Below the pieces are notes generated by a model. That model ran no database searches. It had not been told where the DNA came from and was given only the letters and a program-made list of their open reading frames with translations. Positions 1 through 10,804 of a stretch of DNA of 64,000 bases are shown one piece after another. How positions within the stretch are numbered: position 1 is the first letter of the stretch; every line of letters begins with the position of its first letter. Source of the stretch: Eunapius fragilis (lineage: Eukaryota; Porifera; Demospongiae; Spongillida; Spongillidae); assembly GCA_963681505.1 (NCBI GenBank), contig OY811982.1:7083261-7147260 (forward strand). Reading direction: 5' to 3'. The position numbers and the translations under genes are program-made.

Positions 1-3000
1 AAGGAGGAATTGTTTCGCAAGTATCTTGTTAGCATTTCCCTCGAGAAGATAGATGAATTTATATTCAGTTCTGAAGGAGAGTGTAACGAGAAGTGGGTCA
101 CTTCCCGAAATAAAGATGATGTGGTGCTGTCCACTTTAGCGAACAAGCATGTGTGCAAGCACATCGTGGAGGAATACTGTCAGTCACAGGTAGACAAGAT
201 GCAGCCAGGCTCAGGGCTCCGGATGCAACCACTAGATGAAATTATGTGTGCCAATTGCACTCCGAAGATCGAGTCAGGTGTTGCTATGTGTGAGAAGAGA
301 GGGACGATGGACTGTTCTGAAGGGTGCGGCCTGGTGAAATATTGCTCCCAGAGATGCGAGAAGGAGCATTCACCAGCACATAAAGTTGATTGCAAGTCAA
401 GGTATGCTAAGAAGGCCTGGCTGAAGGGCAGTAAGTACGATATGACTGCAGAGGATGCCAGTGGGGAGCCCCAGATTGTGGATCGAAGATTCCACTCAAA
501 GGCAATCCAGTTTCCGTCCAGTGCCACGAGCCTCCCATCATCATGCAGTGCATGCCTGGCTGAGAGTGGGGACCTGAGTGACATGGTGCATACGATCCTG
601 AGTGTTCCAGATGGATATGAGGGCGAGATCACCCTGCATCTCAACCATGCATCACCTAACGTGGCTTTCCGCAACCTGCTATCACTGCTAGCCATGGGCA
701 CCTTCAGAGAGTTGAGTTGCGACATGGTGATACAATTGTGGTATTCTGTCGCGATTACATACGATCAAATGACGATCATCAATGAAATGCTGCGAAAGCT
801 AGTGCAAGCCTCTGAGGGAAGGGTGATGAAAAGTCCATACTGTGCATCTTTGTCAAAACTGCCTTACATCATGCTCACAGTTGACCTTGATCTGAAACAT
901 TGGGTTGTGATGCTCACCGAGAATAGATTGGAATCATCACGACATATTGGAAAGTGCATGGAAGATCGGGATAAGCATTTGTTCAGCCCTCAAGGCAAAC
1001 GATATGCTGTTGAGATGCTCAGCACACTGTCCTCTCACCAGAGAGTCTCGTGGGACAACTTTGCGCAGCTGGGCATGCTGCTCCCTCTAGGAGCACTCAA
1101 TGCACACCACAATGTGCAGAACCCATTCCTGTTCAATGTTGATAATCGCTGGAGGCCAGAAAGTCAGCTTGATCCTCTACAGTGCTGGCCGAAGGCTGAG
1201 ATAATTGCAGCAGGGGAGAAGTGTAACGTACCCAGCAATGACATTTATGGTGCATTGTTCTTCCTTATTCGGCAGAAGCTCTCTGAGTGCATCCAGAAGC
1301 TAAGCAAGCACAGGTTTCACATCGTAGTCACCTGCTGTGAACCAAGTGCCCTCGTGCATCGACTCCAACAATCCAAGACAGCAATACACTATATCTCAGG
1401 GGTGGATGCTAGACAGCTGCAGTATGCACATTCAGACGATCAGGAACTCTCGGCCCTCAGTGTTAGGGCTCTGAAGGAGATCATTCATGGTGCAGGGCTA
1501 TCATCAGAAGGATGCCTGGAGAAGTGTGATCTCGTGGATCGTGCTGCCTTGATTCTTGGACGTGCTGCACCATCCGATGGTAAATATTCCACTGCAGCAG
1601 ACACAACATTGCCACCCACACAACAACAACCTGACGAGGCAAGTGAGAAGAGAAGGTTCATAGAGACTCGAGCAAGCCTTGATCCTCCTGATTTCCTTGC
1701 TGTCTGGTATCTTGCCCAGCATGGCGACATAACGTGGATGGAGAAAGGTGCTGAGAAGTCAATTCCTGAATGCCTTGCCCTCTATGGCTGGCATCAACTA
1801 TGCTGGTTTACACCTGAGAATGCACTAAGTGCCTTATCACATCTGCAGCGAGCGAAAGACATGAAGAATGCTTATGGACTACTTTACTGGGGTTTGGTCA
1901 TGGATAGTGCATACGGAGACACCGCTGATGCTTGCTCTGTTGCATGGACCTGCTACCATGAGTCTGCATGCCTTGGAAATCAGGTTGGAATGTTTAATGT
2001 CGCACATGTCTTGGAAGCTCGTGGAGATCACCAACAGGCAGTTGAGTGGTGGAAAAAAGCGCAGCAGCATGGGCCTTCGTTGTTCGAGCTGTATCGTTGT
2101 TACCATCACGGGGATGGCTGCACACAAGATGATCTGGAAGCGAGGAAGTACTTGCAGCAGGCTGCTGATGAAGGCTATGGCCCTGCATGTACTGCTTTGA
2201 GTGAGTGGTATGGTTCAGGCTGGGAGAATGTGCTCCGTAAGAACCCAGAGAAACAAGCGTATTGGTGCAAGCAGGCCACCATCTCATCAGAGAAGCATAT
2301 CTATTCAGACCCCTTGCGGAGCTTACTTCAGACAAATGCCACTCCAGCCTGGTGGAAGTCCCTAAGAACAGTGGTGGAGTTAATGGAACCAAGTGGTGGA
2401 GGAACCAAGTCTGAGAGCAAAGCGAGTGCTGATGCAGATGACACATTTGACACACGGAAGTTTGCTATTGAGGGAGCGGAGAAATTCATGATGCAAATGA
2501 ATCCATCACCATCCAATGGATGTGGCATGGGTGACTTCAGTTCTACTCCACCACATCATCCGTTCCTTCTGACAGCAGAGAGCTTGGCCCTAACATCAAA
2601 TGAACAGCTGCAGCTACAGGGTATAGTGCAGGAAATCAGAGACCTTCTGACCCGCAGCAGAGTGATCACCTCGGTGGAAGTATGTGGTTCGTATGGAAAA
2701 GGCACTGCTGTAAGTGGTTGTGCTGACCTAGACATGGTGGCGATAACTGCAAAATGCTTTGAGAGCGATATGTACCTGTCCCTGCAGTGTCATGTAGCCA
2801 CTCTACTTGAAGACCTCAAGGTGGACATAAAGTATAAGCCATTGGCTGTATCCTTCACATACAAGCATGTGGGGATCGATGTGGTACTAGCCAGCCCCAA
2901 CATTGAACCCCTTTCACAGTGTTACCTTCCACCACGACCACGCTTCTTTCGTAGGCCCTCGTTATCTGTTCAAGAGTGCGCCTTCCTTCGTGCACAGCCC

Positions 3001-6000
3001 CCACTGTTTGGTGCTGTTGTACGACTATTGAAGAACTGGCGAGCAAGTGCAGAGAACTGGCCTCGTCACAGCAGGCCACGTTCCTATTTACTGGAGCTCA
3101 TTGCATTAGCAGCAGTTCAGAAAGTCAATGCCTCGCAGTCCAATGAGGAAACTATACGCAATGGCTTTGTCACTTCTCTTGAGTTACTGCTGCAGGTAAT
3201 CAGTGGCAACCTGAAACTGTACTGGGCTGACAACTACCCTGAATATAGCATCCAGTTTGAGAACCATGAGGGGCCCATTGTGATGGATCCCTTTGATCCC
3301 ACAAACAACTTGGCTGGGCTTCTTCAGATCCAGGATTGGCGTCCCCTGAGCCAGCTGGCTGAGCAGACCCTCATTGCTATAAGAGATCACAACCTCGTGC
3401 AGAGAGTCATCCATATTACACCAACTGCTGAGCAAAGTGTGTCTGCTATCTCTCCCCAGTATAGGTTTTCGTGCATCGTTCTCAGGGCAGAGCAGTTTAT
3501 AAGAGCTGGCAACCTGGAGGAAGCACTGGATGCCCTGGCAGCTGCATCGCAGATTGACACCTCAAACATAAAACTGCAATGCATGTGGCAGGAGTGCATC
3601 ACACAGCTCTTCGCCGAAGAATGTGGGGCAAAGCAATCATCATTGACGGAAGCTGAGTTGTTTTTGAGATTGAAGGATGCTGTTGTGGACACAGTACAAG
3701 TGTCAAAATTTGGGAAGGAAGTGAAGAAAGTGTTTGCCCAACCAGCGAAATCACCTGATTACATCACCAAGAACATGGGTGCATGCAAGGAGATGGACAT
3801 CCCATTCTCAACTTACATGAGTTCACGCGATGAGGTTGATAGTGACTCTTCAGAAGAGGAAGGCATCCCACGGATGGTGAAGCTGTTCCCTGAGGCCAAT
3901 GAAGATGAGCTATACTCTTCACAGATCACCAGTGTAGTCTGGAAATCAGCTTTTAAGGATGGAAACTACGCTGCATGGCTAATTTTGAGGCAACTGACCG
4001 ACAAGATGCCTTCAAAAGAGCAGCGAGATATGTACACAAGGGCTAGTCTGCAGTGTGTGTTGGCGTATGATGCACTTTGTGTGGGTAAGGATGTTATTGG
4101 CCTTGACCGTATGACAGCTTCCATTCTGACAACAGCTCAAACTACACAGCTTCATGCATTGCATACCCTAGCCCTTGCTGCTGCTAAACGTGTGTTGAGA
4201 GATGTTTCTTCAGAGATGCAGGTCTTACCTCACTGTGGCCTCAGTCTACAAGTGGCAGCCAGCATTGTCCAAGTGCACGTGTATGTGGGGATGCAGGCAT
4301 GGGACAAGGCTAGGGAAGCTCTGAAGCCTCTGTTGAAACGAGATGACTTGTGTAATCGAGCTGATGTTTGTTACCTTATTGGGGGTAGCTTGATTTGGAC
4401 AGGTGATCACGATGCAGCAATGTTGTGGCACGAGCGAGGGATCGCAGCAGACCCCACCTTCCATATAAATCTGTTTTCACTTGGACTTGCAATGATTCAC
4501 TCAAAGTCAACAAATGTAGCCGACCTAGAGCAAAAGTCACTTATCATGAAGACTGCAGAGAGGCACTTGTGGCAGTACATCAAGCAAGGGATGCCAGAAG
4601 ATAAAAAGCGCTGTGATGCGATGTACGAGCTGGTCTACGTGGCTGTGCTTTCATCAAAATTTCAGGAGGCTCACCACATATTGGAGATGGCTATTGAGGC
4701 AGATATCAGGCGCACTGAGATCTACAATGAACCCAGCAACAATGGTGCTAAGAAAGCTCTGCTGGTGGATGCAATCCAAATGGAGCAGTTAGTAAAGGTG
4801 AATGGAGCTATGCAAAATGATGATCCTGAGATAAATCTATATTATGACACTCTGCAAAAGAAACTTTATGGAAATCCACTCCTAATTGAGCTCGATATTG
4901 CGATGCAACTGAAGAATGTGTCGAGTGTAAACCTGGATACTACGATGGATAACGTTTCTCAGATAATGGCCACATCATTTTGGAGTGGTGACAAATCGAG
5001 GTCTGAATTTGCTGCTAACATTCTAAAGAATCTGACAAAAAGTAAAGACAGTGGTGACAGTGTTGGCAGGAAAGATGATGTGAATGAAGAGGAGGGGGAG
5101 AAGAAGAAGGGCATGCAACATATTGTGGTGGACTGCGAAGGGTCTGGTGATTTCCTTTTATTGGGGGAAGCACTCAGGAGTGATTGCATTGTCACTGGCA
5201 CAGTGATTACAATGAAAGGAGGCACATACAAGGAGAACATAGGCCTTTGCATTAAACACAAACACCTCACCATAAGAGCAGAGAGCAGTAAACAAAAGGT
5301 CGTTATCAAGTCATATGATGGGATCCGCGTGGAGGCCAGTCATGTGACCCTGTCAGGGTTATCGGTGGACCTTTTGAGTCCCAAGGGTTACGATGGTGTT
5401 AAAGAACTGGATGGTCACGCCATCCATGTACGAGCAGGCACAGCTGTGGTGCTGGAAAACTGCAGTGCTAATAGTGTGAAAAGTGCAGCAATGGTTGTAG
5501 GGGATGTAGTGCAGTCTAATGAGATCGAGGTCACAATGGTGATGTGCACCGCAAGATCAAGTGTTGGCAATGCAATTATTTGTACTGGTTCCCACACCAA
5601 GGTGCAGCTGCAGCAGTGCAATGGCACTCACTCCAAAAACGGGCTTGAGGTGCGAATGGGTGCCACAGCTCATGTGAGAAGCTCACACTTTTTTTGCAAT
5701 GAGATTTCTGGCGTGCTTGTATGGCAACATGCAAGTCCAGAAACAGTTATTGGACCAGACAACGTCATCCAGGACAATCAAGGTTCAGGAGCCCTGCTGG
5801 CGGCTCGGGGTATCGTCTTCCTAAATAACAAGGTCACTGGGAATAAGCTTTTTGGAGTCTCTGTCGAGGCTGATCCCTCCCCTGGTTTCAAAGATGTCGA
5901 GGTCAAGGTAGAAGGCTGTGAACTCTTTCAGAACGGCTGTGGTGGAGTTCAATTTTGTGAGGGAACATGTGGTGTCATTTCTGGTTGTCACATAAAGAAG

Positions 6001-7188
6001 AACAATCAGTGTGGCATCATGGTGGGCATGGGTGTGGAGAAGTTGAGTATTGCAGGAAACCGAATCCAAGGTAATTACTCCATGCAAGAAACTGGCATAG
6101 TGATGCTGGGCAGGGCAAAGGTGGCAGGTGATAACAAGTTCAGCAACAATAAACTGACTCCTGAAACGACAGAAGAGTGTTTGAAGACAATGCAGGAATT
6201 ACAGTTAATCGAGGCAAAAACTGAAACGACAAAAGAGTTCATCAAGTTGAATGAACACCATCAAGGAAGGCATGCAGGTCAGAGGCGACGTGAGATTTTA
6301 GTGTGCAAACAGATGGCTCCTCACCTGTTTGGACGACTTCAGTGTGCCAAGTGTGGTGCTGAAGGCGGGCCTCGCAAAAAGATGGTGCCTTGTGTCAAAT
6401 GCTATGAAGTGGTGTACTGCTCCACACAATGTCTCAAAGCAGATGCCAACCAGCATCAAGAGTCTTGTGATCCAGTCCTGTTCTATGAGACTGTTGATGG
6501 AAAGGAGATCAGCATCGATACAGAACACCTGCAGCGTATGCAAGCAGAGCGAGAGAATGCAGGCATGGTGTGTGCCTACTGTAACGCCATCGCAAACAAA
6601 GAGCCTTACAAGAAGTGTGCCAAATGCAGACATGCTGCCTACTGTTCGAAAGAATGTCAGAAAAAGCATTGGCCTGTCCACAAAACTGTGTGCAAGAGTG
6701 CACCCAAGGAATCTTGTAGCCAGAAGACAAAGGCTGGAGCTTCCTCTTTTGTCATCGTGAAAGCCACCACTCAGAATCCATTCAAAGCCAAGTGCACATC
6801 CATGAATGACACAGTCCTGAGCATAAATAATTATGTGGGTCCAGATGGCAGTGTAAGGATTGGGGACCCAGTGGGCATGTTTCAGTTGTCGAGCGATGCA
6901 GTGCCAATGGTCATCAAGATACAAGGGAGCGAGGATGATCTCATCAAGAAAAATACCCACCTAATGTTTTATAACGAGAATAGGAGTGTGAGTGGGTGGA
7001 TTGAAGCTGCCATGAACACCACAGGGGAGTTTAAAGATGCTTACACCCTTATATGTGACACAATCATGCAGTTTGGGGATGCAGGTCGGTTGGGTGGCAA
7101 GAAGGGCTATTTCAATGCAGTGGTTCAGAGGAACATGGAGGTGAAGGTGGATTGTGTGACTCTGGTTGCGGAGAATATTGAGTGGTGA
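1..7188 (+). CDS. Giant MYND / Sel1 / OAS-type nucleotidyltransferase / beta-helix protein, copy 1 (5' partial)
   Basis: The frame is open from the first base to a TGA at 7186-7188, giving 2395 codons; comparison with copy 2 puts about 52 N-terminal residues beyond the window. Counting residues from position 10, the visible parts are: a MYND finger (80-128); a DUF4470-like stretch with the HLNHASPNVAFRNLLSLL signature; a SAP-like motif (LSVRALKEIIHGAG); Sel1-like helical repeats (about 618-759); an OAS-type nucleotidyltransferase (about 865-1130) with GSYGKGTAVSGCADLDM (Gly893, Asp906, Asp908), third acid Asp957 in VGIDVVLA, and the late OAS motif MDPFDPTNN; TPR-like helices; a right-handed beta-helix (about 1704-2047); two canonical MYND fingers (2112-2154, 2187-2227); and an unassigned C-terminus. 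In the OAS family this fold makes 2'-5' oligoadenylates from ATP, in vertebrates on binding dsRNA. Activity and ligand here are inferred. There are no introns, no signal peptide and no obvious membrane segment, so a cytosolic or nuclear scaffold-enzyme is likely. Confidence 0.9.
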   Translation, partial: KEELFRKYLVSISLEKIDEFIFSSEGECNEKWVTSRNKDDVVLSTLANKHVCKHIVEEYCQSQVDKMQPGSGLRMQPLDEIMCANCTPKIESGVAMCEKRGTMDCSEGCGLVKYCSQRCEKEHSPAHKVDCKSRYAKKAWLKGSKYDMTAEDASGEPQIVDRRFHSKAIQFPSSATSLPSSCSACLAESGDLSDMVHTILSVPDGYEGEITLHLNHASPNVAFRNLLSLLAMGTFRELSCDMVIQLWYSVAITYDQMTIINEMLRKLVQASEGRVMKSPYCASLSKLPYIMLTVDLDLKHWVVMLTENRLESSRHIGKCMEDRDKHLFSPQGKRYAVEMLSTLSSHQRVSWDNFAQLGMLLPLGALNAHHNVQNPFLFNVDNRWRPESQLDPLQCWPKAEIIAAGEKCNVPSNDIYGALFFLIRQKLSECIQKLSKHRFHIVVTCCEPSALVHRLQQSKTAIHYISGVDARQLQYAHSDDQELSALSVRALKEIIHGAGLSSEGCLEKCDLVDRAALILGRAAPSDGKYSTAADTTLPPTQQQPDEASEKRRFIETRASLDPPDFLAVWYLAQHGDITWMEKGAEKSIPECLALYGWHQLCWFTPENALSALSHLQRAKDMKNAYGLLYWGLVMDSAYGDTADACSVAWTCYHESACLGNQVGMFNVAHVLEARGDHQQAVEWWKKAQQHGPSLFELYRCYHHGDGCTQDDLEARKYLQQAADEGYGPACTALSEWYGSGWENVLRKNPEKQAYWCKQATISSEKHIYSDPLRSLLQTNATPAWWKSLRTVVELMEPSGGGTKSESKASADADDTFDTRKFAIEGAEKFMMQMNPSPSNGCGMGDFSSTPPHHPFLLTAESLALTSNEQLQLQGIVQEIRDLLTRSRVITSVEVCGSYGKGTAVSGCADLDMVAITAKCFESDMYLSLQCHVATLLEDLKVDIKYKPLAVSFTYKHVGIDVVLASPNIEPLSQCYLPPRPRFFRRPSLSVQECAFLRAQPPLFGAVVRLLKNWRASAENWPRHSRPRSYLLELIALAAVQKVNASQSNEETIRNGFVTSLELLLQVISGNLKLYWADNYPEYSIQFENHEGPIVMDPFDPTNNLAGLLQIQDWRPLSQLAEQTLIAIRDHNLVQRVIHITPTAEQSVSAISPQYRFSCIVLRAEQFIRAGNLEEALDALAAASQIDTSNIKLQCMWQECITQLFAEECGAKQSSLTEAELFLRLKDAVVDTVQVSKFGKEVKKVFAQPAKSPDYITKNMGACKEMDIPFSTYMSSRDEVDSDSSEEEGIPRMVKLFPEANEDELYSSQITSVVWKSAFKDGNYAAWLILRQLTDKMPSKEQRDMYTRASLQCVLAYDALCVGKDVIGLDRMTASILTTAQTTQLHALHTLALAAAKRVLRDVSSEMQVLPHCGLSLQVAASIVQVHVYVGMQAWDKAREALKPLLKRDDLCNRADVCYLIGGSLIWTGDHDAAMLWHERGIAADPTFHINLFSLGLAMIHSKSTNVADLEQKSLIMKTAERHLWQYIKQGMPEDKKRCDAMYELVYVAVLSSKFQEAHHILEMAIEADIRRTEIYNEPSNNGAKKALLVDAIQMEQLVKVNGAMQNDDPEINLYYDTLQKKLYGNPLLIELDIAMQLKNVSSVNLDTTMDNVSQIMATSFWSGDKSRSEFAANILKNLTKSKDSGDSVGRKDDVNEEEGEKKKGMQHIVVDCEGSGDFLLLGEALRSDCIVTGTVITMKGGTYKENIGLCIKHKHLTIRAESSKQKVVIKSYDGIRVEASHVTLSGLSVDLLSPKGYDGVKELDGHAIHVRAGTAVVLENCSANSVKSAAMVVGDVVQSNEIEVTMVMCTARSSVGNAIICTGSHTKVQLQQCNGTHSKNGLEVRMGATAHVRSSHFFCNEISGVLVWQHASPETVIGPDNVIQDNQGSGALLAARGIVFLNNKVTGNKLFGVSVEADPSPGFKDVEVKVEGCELFQNGCGGVQFCEGTCGVISGCHIKKNNQCGIMVGMGVEKLSIAGNRIQGNYSMQETGIVMLGRAKVAGDNKFSNNKLTPETTEECLKTMQELQLIEAKTETTKEFIKLNEHHQGRHAGQRRREILVCKQMAPHLFGRLQCAKCGAEGGPRKKMVPCVKCYEVVYCSTQCLKADANQHQESCDPVLFYETVDGKEISIDTEHLQRMQAERENAGMVCAYCNAIANKEPYKKCAKCRHAAYCSKECQKKHWPVHKTVCKSAPKESCSQKTKAGASSFVIVKATTQNPFKAKCTSMNDTVLSINNYVGPDGSVRIGDPVGMFQLSSDAVPMVIKIQGSEDDLIKKNTHLMFYNENRSVSGWIEAAMNTTGEFKDAYTLICDTIMQFGDAGRLGGKKGYFNAVVQRNMEVKVDCVTLVAENIEW

Positions 7189-7408
7189 GAGCTCAGGTGA
7201 GAGGGTGCTATGAGCATGGGTGTGTTATTAGTAAGCTGGCCCCCTAAGGTCCAAATGCAGAGGTGTGCTATTTACAACTTGTGCACTTTGTCAAGGTCAT
7301 GCATGTCCAGATGTGGCCCATATCTTGCTTTTTATTCAAATTGAATTTTATACAGATTTAAAGTCTTAACTGTTCTGATTATAATATAATGATGCAAGTC
7401 ATCCTATA

Positions 7409-7414
7409 AATAAA
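7409..7414 (+). terminator. Candidate poly(A) signal of copy 1
   Basis: AATAAA lies about 220 bases after the stop codon in an AT-rich 3' flank. The aligned position behind copy 2 reads AACTAT, so the hexamer is missing there; a second AATAAA further downstream (8408-8413, and 23961-23966 behind copy 2) is kept in both. Which is used cannot be told from sequence. Confidence 0.35.
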
Positions 7415-7585
7415 TTCAAGACACTTTTTAAATTTTGCATGTATAATTTATTGCTCTAGATATTAAAATTATGTGTAGCTGGTCATATATGTGCTCACGA
7501 ACACATGTTAAAGCATGTAACAAAAGTAACACTACAGTTCTCTAACCCTCCACTTTTTAGTTACATTTGCTCCCTGGAGACAAAT

Positions 7586-8066
7586 CCCGGGTGAAAAAAT
7601 ACACGTAGTAACGCGTTATAACGCGTGAAAATGGGACATAAATAACGCCAAAACACGCGATTTTCAAGATGATTATCTCCTTGATTGTGCAATACAAAAG
7701 AGTTGAATTTTGCCTATACACAAAGCGGTCCAGTGTGTATAAAGTTCCAAAGACTGGTTGGTTTGGCGTGCATCGTTCCGAAGATATTCACATCCAAGTA
7801 CGAACTTGATTTCGCGGGAAAGTTTACAAAAGCCCGCGAAATTAAGCTAGTACATTGAATGTGAATATCATCGGAGCGATGCATGCCAAACCAACCAGTC
7901 TTTGGAACTTTATACACACTGGACCGCTTTGTGTATAGGCAAAATTCAACTCTTTTGTATTGCACAATCAAGGAGATAATCATCTTGAAAATCGCGTGTT
8001 TTGGCGTTATTTATGTCCCATTTTAACGCGTTATAACGCGTTACTACGTGTATTTTTTCACCCGGG
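7586..8066. mobile_element. Foldback / MITE with ~210-nt inverted arms
   Basis: The element opens with CCCGGGTGAAAAAATACACG and closes with its reverse complement; the two arms (about 7586-7801 and 7849-8066) pair almost throughout. The loop carries a smaller palindrome built on TTTCGCGGG / CCCGCGAAA. An AT dinucleotide flanks both ends (7584-7585 and 8067-8068), while the duplicated flank of copy 2 has a single AT at 23615-23616, which is the empty site. No coding capacity is seen, so it is non-autonomous; the superfamily is not assigned. Confidence 0.85.
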
Positions 8067-8805
8067 ATGAAACTAAATACTAGAAGGGTGTGAGGGTGCA
8101 ATTGCCCCCGCAGGCCACCTCAGTGTAATCAAAGTAACTAATATTCATAGCATTAATTGATGCCAAATGTGATACTAGTTTAGTATACAATGTATTACAC
8201 AACGCCATAGGGTACAGTTTGTTGACCTTCATAAGTTATTCTGTAGTTTAGTCCTTCGGAAGTCTTGAAAAACTTGATTTGTTGAATGGCACCAAAAGCT
8301 TCTGGCAGCCCCCCACCTTGCCCCATCAAGTGAATGCCTTACCCTCAATTAATGTGATATGCGGACATCATTCTACTAATATTTCCAACTGTTGCTTGAC
8401 GATCCATAATAAACACCCATCTATAATTCAAATTATTATTCCACCTTGGTACATATACATGTATACAAAAATATGCATGTACATGAATATGCATGCTCTC
8501 TCAATCCTTTATTGTGCACTTACATGTATTATTGTATGTACACCTTGTTTTTGCCTGTGAACATGTGCATCCTTATTAGTGAGGTGTCCAGCAAATTACC
8601 TCTCTCTTCCTCCCTTACCTTAACACCATACTAACTTTCTCACATCAGCAGTGATGGTAATGGCCTCCCTTGCAAAACTTCAAAGATCCTTTGGTTGAAA
8701 GGACATCAGCTAGTAGTGCTGTGTGTACTGATTGTTTTTGTTTTTATGAATATGTATTTTGTGGAACATATTACTTTGGAATGATATAGGCTAAGTTCGT
8801 ACTAT

Positions 8806-8808
<3 letters not shown>

Positions 8809-8882
<74 letters not shown>
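8809..8882. repeat. (CA)n microsatellite
   Basis: This is a 74-base CA tract with one GA interruption. The matching place behind copy 2 (about 24345-24395) has a shorter, more interrupted tract. Open frames across it on either strand are repeat artefacts. Confidence 0.95.
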
Positions 8883-8885
<3 letters not shown>

Positions 8886-9770
8886 GTGCTGTCCTGCATG
8901 GGCGCCCCCAGCTTTTCCAAAATGAGGGGCCAGAGATGAGAGGGAGGAAGCGCCAATTTTATGGAGGTGGGGGGGGGGAGGCGCATGTATGTAGAAATAC
9001 TGGGACAGGCTTAAATAATTTAACATGCATTTATTAGAAGGGGGTCAGGGGTGGGGTGCCATCGAGTCTCAAGGGGAGGGGGGGGGGGGGCATGGTCCTT
9101 TCTTATAGCTTGACCATTTGAAAATTTGTGTGACCTCTTCATCTGCCTCCCTTCACCATCCATCTCTTTCTCAATGCTTACTACGCTTTCTCCTTTAACC
9201 CTATCTCTGTGCAGTGAGCACAATTAATAGATCGTATTCCAAAGGCATTAAAAGAGAACTGACTAATTTTATGCACATGCATTTACTGGGCACAGTAAAA
9301 ATACATTACATGCTGCACTGTAGATGTGGAAACCATTCCAAAAGCGCAGCTGTAATTGAATAGAAACTTAAATTTAAAATCAAAGTTAAAGAACTGCTAT
9401 GACTTTGCAATAACTGAGAACATGGCACTGAGAATTGCATACAGATTGTAATAGGCAAAGTTCAAGAAGAGAAGGGCCATGCCAAGTACTGAGATGGAGG
9501 TACAGAGGTGACATGTCCACATAGGATGGTCCTCATCATTTACACAGCTTGTAGATTTATTGATAGTCAATGGACTTTATCTGTGAAGGTATACACACTA
9601 ACAAGAACACTCTGTTGGCATCAATAGATTGTGGTGAGTGCTCCACCTACATCACCATAGATATCCTCTGGACTGGAAATGAGTGAATGCTTAAATAACA
9701 TTTCAAGCAAACTAACACAGTTATCGAATCATGCTCCAATGCACTTTGTACCACATGTAAGCAAGTTGCA

Positions 9771-10110
9771 ATGTGCTGCATCACTGCCAAGGTGCAACAA
9801 CACTCCAGAGCAAACCCTATTTTCTACACCACCCACCCCATACATCATTTACACACAGCTCCATCAATTTTTCATGGTGAATTGGCTGTGAAGGTATGCA
9901 CACTTACAAGTGCACGTAGTTATTATTCTTTTGGCATTGAAAGTTCAATTCCCATGTAGCGAAGGCTCCACCTACATACCATGCACCCTATAAAGGTCCC
10001 ACCCTAGCTATCTTCTGGACAAGGAACACCAGATATCTGTTATACCTATAACCTCTCTTATGACAAAAAGTTAATAACATCCAATCCTATGAGGATATTA
10101 TTATGTATTC
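9771..10110. other. Intergenic, no gene seen
   Basis: This is unique sequence beyond the duplication breakpoint. It has short AT-rich runs and scattered ACATGT words but no recognisable coding segment or element boundary. Confidence 0.6.
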
Positions 10111-10114
10111 GTGG

Positions 10115-10800
10115 CTTGGCTGTTTTCTGTGTCAGCACCTCATGCTGCATCTTGGCTACTGGTTACACCTTCTCCTGGTCTCGACCTGCACTTTGACCCT
10201 AAGGAACTGCAAATTTCCCATCCAATTGTGGCTAGGGATAGACAATAGTTGAGAGTTGAGCAGTAGCATTACACCAGACTTAAGCCGAGCAGATGTACTT
10301 GTCCTCAATTGGGAGAGAGTGAAACATGCTTCCCTTGACATCACAGTGACCTCTCCCTTAATCCCTTGCTATCATGCTGCCCTTAACTTGACATCACAGT
10401 AACTTCTCCATTAATTCCTTCTATCCTAACACCTGGAAGCTTGTCTGAAGGGATTGCAGCGGAGGAGGCGAAGGCTCAGGAAGCATAGAGCAAACGACCC
10501 CAAGTGTTCGGAGCTGTATCCCACTTGGGGAAGAGACTTATTAAAACTGGGGAAGGGAAGCCCAGTTCACTTTATCTTGCCTGGCTTCTCACCTGGCCAT
10601 CATCACTACTTCTCACAAAGGTAAGGTGCTCACAGAGCTTTACAGCAGGCTGGTTTGGGCTGTGGCTAGAGCCTTATTGGCAAGATCCCTTGGCCTCCAG
10701 GACGTCCTTTGAGTTTTTCTATGTATACGTATTCGTGTATTCAGAACTTGTTCTAAAATGTTTAAGTATAATTATTTTTGTTCTTAGCTCTTAATTAATA
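10115..10800 (+). pseudogene. Reverse transcriptase element, 3' fragment A (RLE-type, degenerate)
   Basis: The nucleotide sequence parallels 37044-37790 (fragment E), including the segment that in E encodes the C-terminal RPADVLVLNW and VTSPL motifs. Here the frame is broken by several stops and deletions. The family has a zinc knuckle and a putative restriction-like endonuclease region after the polymerase. The fragment ends in an AT-rich tail near 10800. It is inferred to be a dead 5'-truncated insertion. Confidence 0.6.
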
Positions 10801-10804
10801 AACA

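Larger units (their letters stand above)
7189..9770 (+). repeat. 3' flank of copy 1, duplicated behind copy 2
   Basis: This non-coding stretch aligns base for base, with small indels, to 23214-25270 behind copy 2. Both begin with the same bases after the gene stop and both end at GCAAGTTGCA (9761-9770 and 25261-25270), after which the sequences diverge. Shared contents are a CA tract, G-rich runs and an AATAAA hexamer (8408-8413). The main difference is a 481-bp foldback insertion at 7586-8066. The arrangement shows that gene and flank were duplicated together as one segment. Confidence 0.85.

Noticed and set aside
180..6960. Many minus-strand and shifted open frames of 60-220 codons inside copy 1 (and the matching ones in copy 2 at 15998-22652 and copy 3)
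   Set aside because: They are shadows of the long coding frame, differ in length among copies, and have no recognisable domain.
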